This document shows positions 53,034 through 60,461 of a stretch of DNA of 64,000 bases, one piece after another. Every line of letters begins with the position of its first letter. The first letter of the stretch is position 1. Source of the DNA: Salinivibrio sharmensis (GTDB lineage: Bacteria > Pseudomonadota > Gammaproteobacteria > Enterobacterales > Vibrionaceae); NCBI RefSeq assembly GCF_001995985.1, contig NZ_MUFC01000015.1, positions 1-64,000 of the forward strand. The letters are read 5' to 3'. Position numbers and translations under genes: made by a program. Under the pieces are notes generated by a model that worked only from the letters and a program-made list of their open reading frames with translations, was not told the origin of the DNA and made no database searches.

Positions 53034-53186
53034 TTAAATTTCATTGTTATGGTCTTCTTCAACGATTTCGGTCTCTTCTTCTATTTCCACACCACGATAA
53101 GGTTCACCCTCTTCATCATGAAGCTGATGATCATAGGCAGCTTGTAGGCCGGCGTCCTCGATCACGTCATCGTCCCATTCTTTCAA
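53034..53186 (-). pseudogene. Small acidic ORF, possible frameshifted remnant
   Basis: On the minus strand an open frame from a TTG at 53186 to TAA at 53034 encodes 50 very acidic residues (LKEWDDDVIEDAGLQAAYDH, then later EIEEETEIVEE). Another frame just upstream reads RLVVSIGQGRRHSKIEFIG before a stop at 53185-53183, and a single-base change would join the two into one protein of about 70 residues. Either a decayed gene or two overlapping small ORFs; no family recognised. Confidence 0.35.
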
Positions 53187-53305
53187 CCGATAAACTCAAT
53201 CTTGGAGTGCCGACGGCCTTGACCGATTGACACGACAAGACGGAAATCGGTTACTCAATAGATATAATAACCCTATTTTTTGTAGCACATTAAAGTGGTT
53301 TGGAT

Positions 53306-53319
53306 TTGTTTAATATCAA
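53306..53319. promoter_or_regulatory. FNR-like site upstream of nnrS
   Basis: TTGTT-TAAT-ATCAA differs by one base from the FNR consensus TTGAT-N4-ATCAA and lies 62 bp before the nnrS start. Confidence 0.55.
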
Positions 53320-53381
53320 AGGTAGTGTTTTCGTGTGTGCTAGGGTGACATCATCGAAATTCTCCTGTAGAGCGCTTTACC

Positions 53382-54569
53382 ATGCTACTGAATGTCACCG
53401 ACAAACAAAAAGAAGATAAGATCCCACCGCTGTTCCGACTAGGCTTTCGGCCCTTCTTCCTTTTTGGTGCGCTTTACTCCTGTCTGGTCATTATTATATG
53501 GAGTGGGCTTTATACTCATCCGGGAATGGTCTCACTCACGGTTCCTTCGCTTTGGTGGCATGCTCACGAGATGTTGTTTGGCTTTTCGATGGCCATTGTC
53601 GGTGGGTTCTTAATCACAGCGGTACAAAATTGGACCAGCGTACCGGGCACACGTGGGCTGAAGCTTTTCGCTATTTTTTCATTATGGCTGTTGGCGCGAT
53701 CGAGCTTCTGGGTGGATGTCCCAATTTGGTCGAGCCTTGTACTTGATACCCTGTTTATAGGCTGTGTGGCATGGTCGTTGGGTTATCGCGTGGTGGTGGC
53801 TAAGCGTCAGCGCAATTACCTGTTTATTCCTATTTTAGCGGTGGCGGCCTTACTTAACGCATTGTCTTACGGCGTACTGCTAGGGGAAGTCTCACTACCT
53901 ATTAATCAAGTTTGGCACAGTACCTTGTTGTGGTTCATGCTGCTTATTAGCGTAATGGGTGGCCGTGTGATCCCGTTTTTCACGGAGAAGAAGTTGGGTA
54001 TACAAGTGTCCAGCACACCTGTATGGCTAGAGCGAGCGCTTATCGCTCTGTTTGTGCTGCTGATTGGGGTGACTTTAGTGTCCGGCACTGACAACTTGGT
54101 CGCGAGAGGGCTGTTGCTCATAGCGGGTATTGCTCAATGTTTTCGGCTCTACTGTTGGAAAGGCTGGAAAGCATACCAGGTACCCATGCTGTTCTCGTTA
54201 CACATGTTCTACCTCTTTTTACCTCTGGGGTTAATATTAAAAGCGGTGGTCATTAATCCTTGGGCATCAAACCTCATTTGGCACCTTTTTGCGATAGCCA
54301 CACTTGGCGGAGTGATTTTAGCCATGATTGCGCGAGTCACGCTTGGCCATACTGGGTGCAATGTCTATCAGGGCCCCGCTGTGTCTTGGCTCTTTTATGC
54401 CTTACTGATATCAGCACTCGTCCGCGTATTTGGCATGTGGTTTTGGCCGGTGTATACCCTAGAGCTGGTTGCCGCATCGGCACTACTTTGGACGATAAGC
54501 TATGGCTGGTTTGTGGTGCGATTTGGCCCTATGCTGAGCCAGGCACGCGCAGATGGCGCGGCGGGGTAA
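53382..54569 (+). CDS. nnrS: NnrS family heme-copper membrane protein
   Basis: A 395-residue inner-membrane protein with about twelve helices. The opening FRLGFRPFFLFGALYS and the histidine-bearing LWWHAHEMLFGFSMAIVGG and ARVTLGHTG are NnrS signatures. NnrS protects against nitric oxide damage and is usually controlled by NO-responsive or FNR-type regulators; an FNR-like site lies upstream. No nitrite or NO reductase genes are adjacent. Confidence 0.93.
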   Translation: MLLNVTDKQKEDKIPPLFRLGFRPFFLFGALYSCLVIIIWSGLYTHPGMVSLTVPSLWWHAHEMLFGFSMAIVGGFLITAVQNWTSVPGTRGLKLFAIFSLWLLARSSFWVDVPIWSSLVLDTLFIGCVAWSLGYRVVVAKRQRNYLFIPILAVAALLNALSYGVLLGEVSLPINQVWHSTLLWFMLLISVMGGRVIPFFTEKKLGIQVSSTPVWLERALIALFVLLIGVTLVSGTDNLVARGLLLIAGIAQCFRLYCWKGWKAYQVPMLFSLHMFYLFLPLGLILKAVVINPWASNLIWHLFAIATLGGVILAMIARVTLGHTGCNVYQGPAVSWLFYALLISALVRVFGMWFWPVYTLELVAASALLWTISYGWFVVRFGPMLSQARADGAAG

Positions 54570-54872
54570 TGTATGGTGCTGTGCCGGATTGTGTTGGATT
54601 GATGCTAGTCGGTTTAACGCCTAATCAGTGATGCGATGGTTGATATACATGGAAGGCGTTTATCAATTAGTAGGTTGTTTATTGTCGTTTTTTCTGGCGA
54701 ACAACTAACATTAGACCTAATATGCAGCTACACAATTTAAAATCGCTGTCTCATTTTTAATAATGGTTTGAAAGAGGCGGATTTAATGGCTGCTGCTTTC
54801 CCTCCGTCACGGTGGGCGTGAGTTAGGGTGTCGACAAGAAGGTTGAATGGGCGTCATCGTACAGGAACCACA
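54570..54872. other. Intergenic region upstream of the GGDEF/EAL gene
   Basis: About 300 bp with no gene and no clear hairpin or operator. It ends in AGGAA before an ATG at 54873. Confidence 0.5.
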
Positions 54873-56353
54873 ATGAAAAAACGAACTACTACGCACTTAA
54901 GCTGGCGTTTATCTATTTCTTTTTTGCGACCTTGTGGATCTTATTCTCCGATTGCGTGGTGACTGCTTTATCCACGAATCTAGAGATGCATGAATTAGCG
55001 CAATCATTCAAAGGGCACTTCTTTGTGGTGGTGACATCGATTATGCTCTGGCGCTTGGCGAGAAAGAATAACCTCGATCTGGAGCGAGCGAGTGACATTG
55101 ATAGTGTCACAGGGTTGCACAGCCCCTCGGTGTTTATGCGTCATGTGGATACTTTGCTTGCCTCGCAGGATCAACAAACCTCGTATGTTTTGGTGATTGT
55201 CGACATTGATGGGTTTACATCACTCACCAATAAACTTGGGTTTGAACGTACCAATCACCTGCTGTCTGACATGGCGCATGCCATTGAGGTATCAACGCTA
55301 TTCGATAAAGTCACGTCGCGCGTCCATGCCGATCGCTTTGCATGTCTCGTTGAGTTGGATAGTGCCAGTGATATGGCGCTTTATATTGATAGGCTACACC
55401 GTGAATGTAATCGGCATCTGCAACGATATGAACAACAGGCGACATGTTCGATAGGTGTCGCTTTATTTGGTCCAGATGGTGATAGTGCCGCACGCCTGAT
55501 GACGGCGGCGACACGTGCGCTTAATGATGCCAAAAAGCGCAAGGGAGCGGTTACCTACCATGATGCTCACTTGACCGAACAAGCGCAAAAGCGTAGGCAG
55601 CTCGTTTCAGCACTCAGAGTTGCAATCAATAACAAAGAGATTGAGGTTGTTTTTCAGCCGCAATATCGCTTGGCATCAGGCGAGCTCACTGGCTTAGAAG
55701 TCTTAGCGAGATGGACCCATGAAACCTATGGTGTGGTGCCACCGAGTATATTTATTCCTCTCGCAGAAGAACAGGGCTTTTGCGAAGACCTAACGGCGCT
55801 CGTACTCGAAAAAGCCGCCAAGCGGTTACACGATAATGATCTGTTGGGAAGTGTCATTCAGCGTGTGTCGGTTAATATTTCTGCGGTAGAGTTTAATAGT
55901 GAGAGTGCGATTCGGCGTATTGATGATTACTTGCAACTGAACCCAAAATTCGCACGTTACCTTTGCCTAGAAATAACCGAAACCGCGGCACTTGATGATA
56001 TTCTTGAGTGCGCGCGAGTGGTTGATATCCTTAAACGCCATGGCGTGACCTTTTCCATTGATGATTTTGGTGTGGGTTATACTTCTTTAGGAATGTTTAA
56101 TCGAATTAATGTCGATGAAATCAAGATTGACCGTAGCTTCATCCAATCGATGGAAAGCGATAGCCGTACTAAAGCAATCACAGCCGGCATTATCGATATT
56201 GCTAAACGCCTAGAAATCAATGTGGTCGCTGAAGGCGTGGAAACCGCCACTCAGCTTGCACTATTGAAAAGCTTTGATTGCGAATATGCGCAAGGGTATT
56301 ACCTAGGCTACCCTGCTTCACTCTCCGACTTGAAAGTGGCGATGTCTGTCTGA
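54873..56353 (+). CDS. GGDEF/EAL protein with a frameshifted start at a poly-A tract
   Basis: The main frame encodes an N-terminal membrane helix (LKLAFIYFFFATLWILFSDC), a degenerate GGDEF domain (VDIDGFTSLTNKLGFER; the GGDEF signature is HADRF) and an intact EAL domain (EVLARW, EITETAALDD, DDFGVGYTSLG, IKIDRSF, VAEGVET), so it is probably a cyclic-di-GMP phosphodiesterase. No start codon in this frame precedes the membrane helix. The only ATG with a ribosome site (54873) is in the next frame and stops after 29 codons. One extra A in the six-A run at 54876-54881 would join it to the main frame. A TTG at 54932 would remove half the helix. Confidence 0.8.
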
Positions 56354-56412
56354 AAGGCAAACGCTGAATTGATAACTGATAGCGCACCGCCAATACCCAC
56401 TCGCTAAATCAT

Positions 56413-56697
56413 CTAAATATCATACACCAAGCTATCTGCTGCCAAGAATGGCCAATTAAGGCGATGTGGCTCAGTGTCTGTACCGTTGAAAAAGTATCCG
56501 CGGTGCGGCATCGCATACACGGTATCGCCTTGTTGATAGGCGCCGGAAAAGACATTTACACTCCCCAAAAAATCAAACACAAAGCGGCTTTTTGGCGCAG
56601 CATATAGATCGACCGGACTGTCGACTTGTTCAATTTGCCCATTACTCATCACCACCACGCGATCCGATAGCTCCAGTGCTTCGTCTTGGTCGTGGTG
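56413..56697 (-). pseudogene. cysA: Truncated remnant of sulfate/thiosulfate ABC transporter ATPase
   Basis: The minus-strand frame reads HHDQDEALELSDRVVVMSNG, then GQIEQVDSPVDLYAAPKSRF and FLGSVNVF, matching only the C-terminal third of CysA-type ATPases (H-loop onward plus part of the TOBE region). The Walker A and signature motifs are absent; homology ends abruptly near 56697. It lies beside sulfur-transport genes, which suggests a lost sulfate/thiosulfate transporter locus. Confidence 0.75.
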
Positions 56698-56770
56698 GCT
56701 ATTGTTTGCGATCGCCGCGATCGGTATTTGTCGTCGGGACTGTTTTCGTAGAACGAAGATAAACCGAAGG

Positions 56771-56794
56771 CAGGTGGCGATTGCGCCGCCTGCT
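56771..56794 (-). terminator. Hairpin after the downstream YeeE/YedE gene
   Basis: GCAGGTGGCG and CGCCGCCTGC pair with one G-T, 20 bp after the minus-strand stop at 56814. Confidence 0.65.
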
Positions 56795-56813
56795 CGGAAT
56801 CATCTGTTGTTTT

Positions 56814-57254
56814 TTAACGTTCAGCCGCGACAGTGCGGTTTGAGCTGGTATTGAACAGGTTTACTAGCCGCATCCCGACTAGCATGCTAATCACAAACAA
56901 GCTTATCGGTAGTGCACCGGAGCCAATAGCCGTGACTGCCGGGCCTGGACAAAGTCCGGCGAGTCCCCAGCCGATGCCAAAGAGTAATGCACCGCTGATG
57001 AGCTTTTTATCAATCTTTCGCGTTTGGGGCAGGCAAAATTGATCGGCCAGTATGGGTTGTTGCTGCTGGCGTATGGCCAAAAAGTAACCAGGAACAAAGA
57101 TCAGCAGTGCACCGCCCATCACAAACGCGAGGCTGGGATCCCATTGGCCGAACACATCCAGAAAGCCAATCACTTTCGCGGGATTGACCATGCCTGACAC
57201 CATCATACCCATACCGAAGATAAAGCCAGAGAGTAAAGCAACAAGGCGGAACAT
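56814..57254 (-). CDS. YeeE/YedE (DUF6691-type) sulfur transport half-protein
   Basis: A 146-residue membrane protein with four helices. GFIFGMGMMVSGMVNPAKVI and GIGWGLAGLCPGPAVTAIGSG carry the paired Cys/Gly signature of YeeE/YedE proteins, which take up thiosulfate or related sulfur species. It lies 14 bp after its partner half. Together they likely form one channel, as in PmpA/PmpB-type pairs. Confidence 0.87.
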   Translation of the reverse strand: MFRLVALLSGFIFGMGMMVSGMVNPAKVIGFLDVFGQWDPSLAFVMGGALLIFVPGYFLAIRQQQQPILADQFCLPQTRKIDKKLISGALLFGIGWGLAGLCPGPAVTAIGSGALPISLFVISMLVGMRLVNLFNTSSNRTVAAER

Positions 57255-57268
57255 AAGCGATAAGGTCC

Positions 57269-57688
57269 TTAAAGATGTAAACGAACAAAAACAGTGACAA
57301 AGGCAGCACTAATAAACGTGAGCGTTGCCACGATTGACCGTTTCGATAAGCGACCCATGCCACAAATGCCATGACCACTGGTACAGCCGTTACCTAATTG
57401 AGTGCCTATCCCGACCAGCAACCCCGCGAGTACGGCAATCATAGGTGTAAGCGCAAGGCTTGTGTCGTTAGGTAATTCAAAACCGATAAATGGCATCAAG
57501 ATGCCAGCACTGACCATTCCCAGCAAAAACAGACCTCGCCATTTTGCTTCATGGACATTCGATGACAATGCGCCTGAGGCAATACCACTGATCCCGGCAA
57601 TACGGCCATTGAACGCTAATAGTGCCAGACAGGCTGCACCAACCAGCATGCCACCAAATAGGGCATCCCATGGGATAGAGAACGTCAT
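57269..57688 (-). CDS. YeeE/YedE sulfur transport half-protein (upstream partner)
   Basis: A 139-residue membrane protein with four helices. It contains GLLVGIGTQLGNGCTSGHGI and CGMGRLSKRSIVATL, the cysteine-bearing YeeE/YedE signature. It is the first gene of the half-transporter pair and lies downstream of the CoA-disulfide reductase unit, separated by a terminator. Confidence 0.87.
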   Translation of the reverse strand: MTFSIPWDALFGGMLVGAACLALLAFNGRIAGISGIASGALSSNVHEAKWRGLFLLGMVSAGILMPFIGFELPNDTSLALTPMIAVLAGLLVGIGTQLGNGCTSGHGICGMGRLSKRSIVATLTFISAAFVTVFVRLHL

Positions 57689-57847
57689 GGTTTCCTCTCA
57701 ATGACTCAAAACAGGTTACAATTTAATAAGGCAGGCAGCATACTGAGATTTTTGTATAAGTCAATGCTAATTTAGTTTAAGTTGTTTTAGTGGTTGGTGT
57801 ATGCCTAAAATTGAAGACTTTGGCAATTTGAACAAACAACGCCTCTA

Positions 57848-57876
57848 AAAAAGCGCGAGCAGGTGCTCGCGCTTTT
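57848..57876. terminator. Bidirectional terminator
   Basis: AAAAGCGCGAGCA / TGCTCGCGCTTTT, 13-bp stem with a 2-base centre, T-run on both sides, between the reductase gene and the YeeE/YedE pair. Confidence 0.9.
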
Positions 57877-57900
57877 GGCTGACACTGAAGCCTCTCGTTC

Positions 57901-59601
57901 TTACGCCTTGGCAAACTTGTAAGTGCGATAGCCACCAATTAAGTTGCGGGCTTTAAAACCATGATTGACCAGTTGGCGATAAGCGACATTGCCTCTGAGG
58001 CCGACTTGGCAGTACACCACAATTTCTTTGTCTTTCGGCAGTTCATCGATGCGTCCACGTAGTTCGTCGACCGGAATGTGCACATCGCCCTCAATCAACT
58101 GACCGTTTTCGCGCTCGGGCGCATTGCGCACATCGAGTAGCACTTGACCGTCGGTCAGATTGTCTACCTCATCAAAGTGGATTGGCGTCGCGTCACCTTT
58201 AAGAATATTGGTGGCCACAAATGCCGCTTGGTTGATCACATCTTTGGCGCTGCCATACGGCGGCGCGTAGGTGAGCTCGAGATGTTGGAGCTGCTCAACG
58301 GTCATGCCAGCACGTTGTGCCACGGCCATGACATCAATGCGCTTATCAATGCCATCTTTGCCCACGGCTTGGGCGCCTAAAATCGCGCCGGTATCCGGGG
58401 CAAATAACAGTTTAAACGAGACAACTTCCGCGCCGGGATAATAACCGGCATGACTGGCGGCGTGAACATAGACCTTTTGGTAGTCGATGTCAGCGTGCTT
58501 GAGTTGTTTCTCGTTTTGGCCCACTGAGGCGACCGCGAGATCGAACACTTTACAGATAGCGGTGCCTTGGGTGCCGAGATAATGCTCAGTGCTGCCTAGC
58601 ATGTTGTCAGCGGCCATGCGCCCTTGACGGTTCGCCGGGCCTGCTAATGGCACTAACGTTGGCTTATGGGTCACAAAGTCAATCTCTTCCACCGCATCGC
58701 CGACCGCGTAAATATCGGTGTCTTGGGTTTGCATGGTGCTGTTGACCACAATGCCGCCTTTTTCACCAATGGCAAGCCCCGCTTGTTGCGCCAGCGTGAC
58801 TTCGGGCTTAACGCCAACCGCCATGATCAAAAGTTCGGTATCCAGTTTGTCGCCATTATTGAGTGTCAGACGTAAAGCGCCTTCCAGGTGCTGAGGCTCA
58901 CTCGGCTCGCCGGCATCATCACTGGCGACATGCGTGGTAGGAATAAACTCGGCGGACTCCAGCGCGGTGCCTAAACGTAAGTCGACCTCTTGGTCGCGAA
59001 TGGTTTGATGGACAAATCCCGCCATTTCTCGGTCAACCGGCGTCATCACCTGATCGGCCATCTCTAATAGGGTGGTTTTAATCCCGCGCTGATGCAGCGC
59101 TTCCATCATCTCAAGACCAATAAAACCCCCGCCGACGACGGTCGCATGGCTGGGATTGTTCATATCAATGGTATGCAAAATCGCATCCATGTCTGGAATA
59201 TTACGGAGCGAGTGGGTCAGTGGGTTATCTAAGCCAGGGATGGGCGGCATAATGGGGGCCGCACCTGGGCTTAACAGTAACTTGTCGTAACTTTCTTGAT
59301 AGTCGCTGCCATCGGCACGGACGACGGTGACGGTTTTGGCCTCGCGGTTAATCGCAGTGACTGTGCTGTTGATGCGCACATCCACATTAAATCGGGCGCG
59401 AAAACTGTCCGGGGTTTGCAGCAAGAGTTTACTACGGTCGGTAATGTCACCGCCGATATGATAAGGCAAACCACAGTTAGCGAACGAGACGTACGGGCCA
59501 CGTTCGAACATGATGATTTCGGCTTCTTCACTTAAACGACGGGCGCGAGCAGCGGCAGAAGCGCCACCGGCGACGCCGCCAATAATCACGATTTTGGTCA
59601 T
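57901..59601 (-). CDS. CoA-disulfide/persulfide reductase fused to rhodanese
   Basis: A 566-residue FAD enzyme. N-terminal FAD fold IIGGVAGGASAAARARRL, active-site Cys 43 in SFANCGLPYHIGG, NAD fold VVGGGFIGLEMMEAL, GDAVEEIDF and a dimer domain; the C-terminal 100 residues are a rhodanese domain with catalytic Cys 531 in YCQVGLRG. This architecture matches NADH-dependent persulfide reductases such as that of Shewanella loihica, which reduce polysulfide or CoA-persulfide. It follows the DUF2892 gene and is divergent, through it, from the ArsR sensor. Confidence 0.93.
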   Translation of the reverse strand: MTKIVIIGGVAGGASAAARARRLSEEAEIIMFERGPYVSFANCGLPYHIGGDITDRSKLLLQTPDSFRARFNVDVRINSTVTAINREAKTVTVVRADGSDYQESYDKLLLSPGAAPIMPPIPGLDNPLTHSLRNIPDMDAILHTIDMNNPSHATVVGGGFIGLEMMEALHQRGIKTTLLEMADQVMTPVDREMAGFVHQTIRDQEVDLRLGTALESAEFIPTTHVASDDAGEPSEPQHLEGALRLTLNNGDKLDTELLIMAVGVKPEVTLAQQAGLAIGEKGGIVVNSTMQTQDTDIYAVGDAVEEIDFVTHKPTLVPLAGPANRQGRMAADNMLGSTEHYLGTQGTAICKVFDLAVASVGQNEKQLKHADIDYQKVYVHAASHAGYYPGAEVVSFKLLFAPDTGAILGAQAVGKDGIDKRIDVMAVAQRAGMTVEQLQHLELTYAPPYGSAKDVINQAAFVATNILKGDATPIHFDEVDNLTDGQVLLDVRNAPERENGQLIEGDVHIPVDELRGRIDELPKDKEIVVYCQVGLRGNVAYRQLVNHGFKARNLIGGYRTYKFAKA

Positions 59602-59611
59602 TATGACTCCA

Positions 59612-59803
59612 TTAAGCGTTGCTTAGTCCAAGTTTTTTCAGGAAAAAGGCAGCCGGACAAATCCCTGTAAACGCACTTTGGATCAGGTTTACGCCAACGA
59701 AAACGGTTAGCCAAACAAATTGGCTGTGAACTGTGAGGGTAAGCACAACAGAAAGTAGCACCATCATGCCAGCGATTACGCGTACACCATTATCAATTGT
59801 CAT
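59612..59803 (-). CDS. DUF2892 (YgaP transmembrane-type) protein
   Basis: A 63-residue protein with two helices and the DUF2892 pattern (NGVRVIAGMMVLLSVVLTL, then GICPAAFFLKKLG). The domain is fused to rhodanese in E. coli YgaP. AAGGAG precedes the ATG at 59803. It begins the minus-strand sulfur operon, divergent from the ArsR gene. Confidence 0.88.
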   Translation of the reverse strand: MTIDNGVRVIAGMMVLLSVVLTLTVHSQFVWLTVFVGVNLIQSAFTGICPAAFFLKKLGLSNA

Positions 59804-59909
59804 AGCAAGACTCCTTTGCATCCTCTATACGATTACCCGACAGACCGAACCGCTTTGGCTCGAACGCCTTCAGTGTTTGTCGGCACTCAGATCACTCTAG
59901 AATTTATAT

Positions 59910-59953
59910 TTAGAAAAGTCTAATAATATTTTAGCTTAATTAGAATTGACTAA
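59910..59953. promoter_or_regulatory. Probable BigR/SqrR operators
   Basis: Two AT-rich palindromes, TTAGA-AAAG-TCTAA at 59910-59923 and TTAG-AATTGA-CTAA at 59940-59953, lie in the divergent promoter region between the DUF2892 gene and the ArsR gene. Confidence 0.65.
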
Positions 59954-60001
59954 ATTAAATGCCGCGCTAAGCTAAGAGTATTGGCAAAAGAGGAGTGGGT
60001 G

Positions 60002-60340
60002 ATGGCAGAGTCAACGGTGCCGTTTGAGGCAGAAAGCGTACCTGATATGGACATCAGTGCCATGCGTGAGCAAGCGACTCTCGTGGCGACCATGTTGAAA
60101 GTGATGGCCCATCCTGAGCGATTAATTGTGCTATGCCAGCTTTTGGCGGGAGAGATGTCGGTGGGGCAATTGTTGCAAGGGTCGCGCCTGAGTCAGTCCG
60201 CGTTTTCTCAGCACCTTAGCGTGCTTAAGCGGCATCAACTGGTCAAGGTACGTAAGTCATCGCAGCAGGTGTTTTATCAGCTCAATGACCCCCACGTCGC
60301 GGCGATTATCGCTACCTTACAGCGGCTTTATTGTGCCTGA
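60002..60340 (+). CDS. ArsR family persulfide-sensing repressor, BigR/SqrR/YgaV-like
   Basis: A 112-residue winged-helix repressor (VMAHPERLIVLCQLLAGEMS, then SQSAFSQHLSVLKRHQLVKV). Two cysteines, Cys 45 in LIVLCQLL and Cys 111 near the C-terminus in RLYCA, sit where BigR, SqrR and YgaV form a tetrasulfide bridge on sensing reactive sulfur. AGAGGAG precedes the ATG at 60002. It is divergent from the DUF2892-reductase-rhodanese unit, so it should repress that operon until sulfide or polysulfide appears. Confidence 0.9.
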   Translation: MAESTVPFEAESVPDMDISAMREQATLVATMLKVMAHPERLIVLCQLLAGEMSVGQLLQGSRLSQSAFSQHLSVLKRHQLVKVRKSSQQVFYQLNDPHVAAIIATLQRLYCA

Positions 60341-60461
60341 TGTGTCTGAATCTGAGAGGTCAGCACACATTCATTGCCAGTCGATGCACTAAGTTAATTA
60401 ACATTCAGCCTTTTTACCTATCGTTTTCTTGTCGTTACTGTCATCAGCCAAAGGATCGAAT

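Noticed and set aside
52994-53230. Plus-strand frame of 78 codons before nnrS
   Set aside because: The minus strand over the same DNA has more protein-like (acidic) sequence; the plus frame has no ribosome site.
57010-57378. Minus-strand frame spanning both YeeE/YedE genes
   Set aside because: It runs out of frame across two recognised genes and encodes no family.
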